From the NCBI GenBank assembly GCA_002400885.1, contig NVRM01000018.1, forward strand, positions 1 to 34,042: a DNA stretch of 34,042 bases, written 5' to 3'. Positions 32,452-34,042 of the stretch are shown here, piece by piece. Within the stretch, counting starts at the first letter, position 1; each line of letters begins with the position of its first letter. Source of the stretch: Flavobacteriaceae bacterium. GTDB lineage: Bacteria > Bacteroidota > Bacteroidia > Flavobacteriales > Flavobacteriaceae. The position numbers and the translations under genes were made by a program. The notes beneath the pieces were generated by a model, which did not search any database, was not told the DNA's origin, and saw nothing but the letters and a program-made list of their open reading frames with translations.

Positions 32452-33328
32452 GTGTTTCCAACGTTAAGCCAATAATAAAATTAGTATATCCCAAAAATTC
32501 TGCATCATAATCTTTAGCTACCTCCCATTGTCCATTTCTACTAAAACAATTTTTAAAATATGTCGTAATTAAAACATCCTTAGACTCTTTGTTTGTAAAT
32601 GTAAATGCAGGAAATACTAATTTGTCTTTTTTAAGATTTCCATAGTTATCAATTTTTCCTAGCATTTCAATACAAATAAAGAAGCCCTTTTTATTAAAAA
32701 TAATTTCTTCTTCTGAAACGTCAATACCAATAAATTTTTTCGAATCCTGATTACAAAAAAACATAATAGGTTTATCAATTAAAGGTTCACCAAGAGTATT
32801 GTTTTTATTTGAAAATAAGTGTATTTTAATAACACTATTATATGTTTTTTTTAAGGAATGTGAATAAGTTTTGTTTCTAATGGGAATATATATATATCTT
32901 ATATATGTGTTTTCTTGTTTTTTTTTATTTTGAACTAATATACCTAGTTGAGAGTTTGGTTTCAGATTGAAAAACAGTTTAGTTTTTTTTGGCTTTATTT
33001 TTTTTATTCTTGGTTTTTTTTGCCTAATTATTACTTGGTTTAATTGAGTGATTTTTGGTGTCAAAAAAATAGTGTCAGTTAATTGACGGGGGTGTATATT
33101 TAAATTAAAATAGCCTAAACTTAAAATTTGAATTGAATCTATTTTGTTTTTATTGATATTGAATACGCCTTTTTCATCACTAAAAAAACTTACTTGTTGA
33201 TTGTTAACAACCACAATAGCGGAAAAAGGGATAGGTTCATATGTTTTAGAATCAAAAATTTGATGAATGCTATTTTGTGAAAATGAAAGGTTAAAAATGA
33301 ATAATAGAACAAAGTGTAATCTTTTCAT
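32441..33328 (-). CDS. secreted carboxypeptidase-regulatory-like protein of the peptide-export operon
   Basis: 295 residues. A signal peptide ends near residue 18 (MKRLHFVLLFIFNLSFSQ). A CarboxypepD_reg-like beta-sandwich spans about 20-100 (SIHQIFDSKTYEPIPFSAIV, SDEKGVFNINK, ILSLGYFNL). The rest is lysine-rich and beta-rich with no recognised domain. It ends with NFIIGLTLETHEN and has no T9SS sorting motif. The gene is 12 nt after the peptide gene and overlaps the exporter start by 11 nt, so it is part of the same unit. It could be an envelope partner for the exporter or an immunity or receptor-type protein. It is AT-rich and lysine-rich like its neighbours, unlike the core genes. Confidence 0.75.
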   Translation of the reverse strand: MKRLHFVLLFIFNLSFSQNSIHQIFDSKTYEPIPFSAIVVVNNQQVSFFSDEKGVFNINKNKIDSIQILSLGYFNLNIHPRQLTDTIFLTPKITQLNQVIIRQKKPRIKKIKPKKTKLFFNLKPNSQLGILVQNKKKQENTYIRYIYIPIRNKTYSHSLKKTYNSVIKIHLFSNKNNTLGEPLIDKPIMFFCNQDSKKFIGIDVSEEEIIFNKKGFFICIEMLGKIDNYGNLKKDKLVFPAFTFTNKESKDVLITTYFKNCFSRNGQWEVAKDYDAEFLGYTNFIIGLTLETHEN

Positions 33329-33340
33329 GTTAATTTTAAT

Positions 33341-33502
33341 CTAACAAGGTGTTGGTGTATATCCCCTAGTTTTTACCCAAAAGACTCTGTAAGTACAATT
33401 TTGATAACAACTCCCAGCAATTGAATATTTTTGACCGCAGTCTTTTCCCCAAAATTTACCTCCTTCAAGGTTTTCTAATTTTTCTAATGATAATTCTTTC
33501 AT
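33341..33502 (-). CDS. bacteriocin-type precursor peptide with double-glycine leader
   Basis: A 53-residue ORF from an ATG at 33502-33500 to TAG at 33343-33341. The leader MKELSLEKLENLEGG has the hydrophobic spacing (L4, L6, L9, L12) and G14-G15 that C39 peptidases recognise. The predicted mature part begins KFWGKDCG and has 38 residues, four cysteines (C22, C32, C36 and the C-terminal C53), several aromatics, and a net charge near +5 (four K, two R, one D). It lies 12 nt upstream of the carboxypeptidase-regulatory-like gene and in the same direction as the C39 exporter. A secreted, disulfide-bonded antimicrobial or signalling peptide is the likely product. The sequence of the core is not one I recognise. 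Confidence 0.82.
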   Translation of the reverse strand: MKELSLEKLENLEGGKFWGKDCGQKYSIAGSCYQNCTYRVFWVKTRGYTPTPC

Positions 33503-33544
33503 CTTTTTAAAAATTTAAAGTTAAACAATTTTCTTATTTTTCTG

Positions 33545-33567
33545 TAAAGGTAAATAAGTAAACCTTT
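33545..33567 (-). promoter_or_regulatory. inverted repeat and -7-like box before the precursor peptide gene
   Basis: AAAGGT (33546-33551) and ACCTTT (33562-33567) form an inverted repeat with a 10-nt spacer. On the minus strand the near end reads TACCTTTA (complement of 33545-33552), seven of eight matches to TAnnTTTG. It is about 43 nt upstream of the precursor ATG. It may be an operator-covered promoter, but no -33 box was found. Confidence 0.35.
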
Positions 33568-33590
33568 TCTATCTAAGGCCTAATTGATAG

Positions 33591-34042
33591 CTAATTAAAA
33601 TTCATTTCCATTATACTCGAAAAAATAAACCACATAACAAAACCAACACCGTATGTTTTTAATACTAATATATTTGATTTTAAATAGTTTATGTTAGTTG
33701 AGCAGCTCACTATTTTTGGTAACCCTATGAAAATTAATAGTTGTGTTAGATTTATAGCAGATAGTGATAATATTGACCAGGTTGGAAATGTTGTATTATT
33801 AAAAAAATATAATATTGAAAACTTAGTGTCTAACTCCATGAATGTTTCCATGGTAATTGTTTGTCCACTATAAACAAAATATAGAGTTTTAAGTATTTGA
33901 ACAATAATATATGCGAGATAGGTTTTTATTATAAAAGTTATTGTTTTTGACACTTTTATTTTTAAGTTTAAAAATAGAAACCCAGTATTTAAACAAAAAA
34001 GAGTAGCTATAAAAAAAGAGAAAAGCAGGATACTTTCTCGTG
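33591..34042 (-). CDS. polytopic membrane protein, 5' end outside the window (immunity candidate)
   Basis: The frame ending in TAG at 33591-33593 is open without a stop to the right edge, giving at least 150 residues. The possible GTG start at 33953 is therefore probably internal. Five hydrophobic segments are visible: one upstream of that GTG (SILLFSFFIATLFCLNTGFL), then TITFIIKTYLAYIIVQIL, a middle segment near FPTWSILSLSAINLTQLLIF, a weaker one, and the final TYGVGFVMWFIFSS. No family is certain; a Yip1-like arrangement is conceivable. It is 88 nt upstream of the precursor gene on the same strand. Immunity proteins of peptide bacteriocins are often small membrane proteins, hence the suggestion. 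Confidence 0.6.
   Translation of the reverse strand, partial: RESILLFSFFIATLFCLNTGFLFLNLKIKVSKTITFIIKTYLAYIIVQILKTLYFVYSGQTITMETFMELDTKFSILYFFNNTTFPTWSILSLSAINLTQLLIFIGLPKIVSCSTNINYLKSNILVLKTYGVGFVMWFIFSSIMEMNFN

Overview
The window looks like a chromosomal segment from a low-GC member of the Flavobacteriaceae (Bacteroidota). The evidence is a type IX secretion (T9SS) C-terminal sorting domain, an outer-membrane TonB-type receptor with a carboxypeptidase-regulatory N-terminal domain, promoters of the Bacteroidota form TTTG-N(18-22)-TAnnTTTG in front of several genes, and A-rich start regions without clear Shine-Dalgarno boxes. Genus cannot be judged from the sequence alone. No tRNA, rRNA, CRISPR array or intact insertion sequence was seen.

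Layout. 1-4.4 kb: a PepSY-type membrane protein behind a long, structured, gene-free leader, convergent with a TonB-type outer-membrane receptor whose promoter carries a 24-bp near-perfect palindrome. 4.4-7.5 kb (minus): pyrR-pyrB-STAS-like protein-mini T9SS protein-ribonuclease Z, tightly packed. 7.6-13.9 kb (plus): a TPR protein, two tandem DUF368 membrane proteins, aroE and a five-repeat DUF349 protein. 14.0-19.5 kb (minus): rsfS-ftsH-LUD protein-cdsA-psd-acyl-CoA-binding protein-YceI lipoprotein, a membrane-lipid and protein-quality block. 19.5-21.4 kb: birA facing pyrE and an SRPBCC protein. 21.4-26.1 kb (plus): a NUDIX hydrolase, then a compact run of SulP transporter, Lgt-like protein, Tes/Mss-like radical SAM enzyme and a 70-residue membrane protein. 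26.2-30.3 kb: coaD and ddl (minus), divergent from a PASTA protein, an RluD-type pseudouridine synthase and yaaA. 30.2-34.0 kb (minus): a visibly AT-richer accessory segment holding a peptide-export system.

Two places are the most interesting. First, the right end holds a 53-codon ORF (33341-33502, minus) that is easy to miss. It encodes a classic double-glycine leader followed by a 38-residue, cationic, four-cysteine core. It lies upstream of a secreted carboxypeptidase-regulatory-like protein and a C39-peptidase ABC exporter that would cleave such leaders, and downstream of a polytopic membrane protein that runs off the window. This reads as an uncharacterised bacteriocin-type system. Second, an Lgt-like integral membrane protein whose HGGL motif reads MGGL overlaps a radical SAM protein with the cysteine layout of tetraether/membrane-spanning lipid synthases, followed by a 4-nt-overlapping small membrane protein. 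This suggests an undescribed lipid-modifying pathway.

Most other genes are core: pyrimidine synthesis (pyrR, pyrB, pyrE), shikimate, CoA, phospholipid and cell-wall precursor synthesis, RNA modification and ribosome silencing. Several likely starts are internal to the longest open frames (pyrR, pyrB, pyrE, rsfS, the acyl-CoA-binding protein, the NUDIX protein, the T9SS protein and the PepSY protein), and the starts chosen here are explained in each entry.
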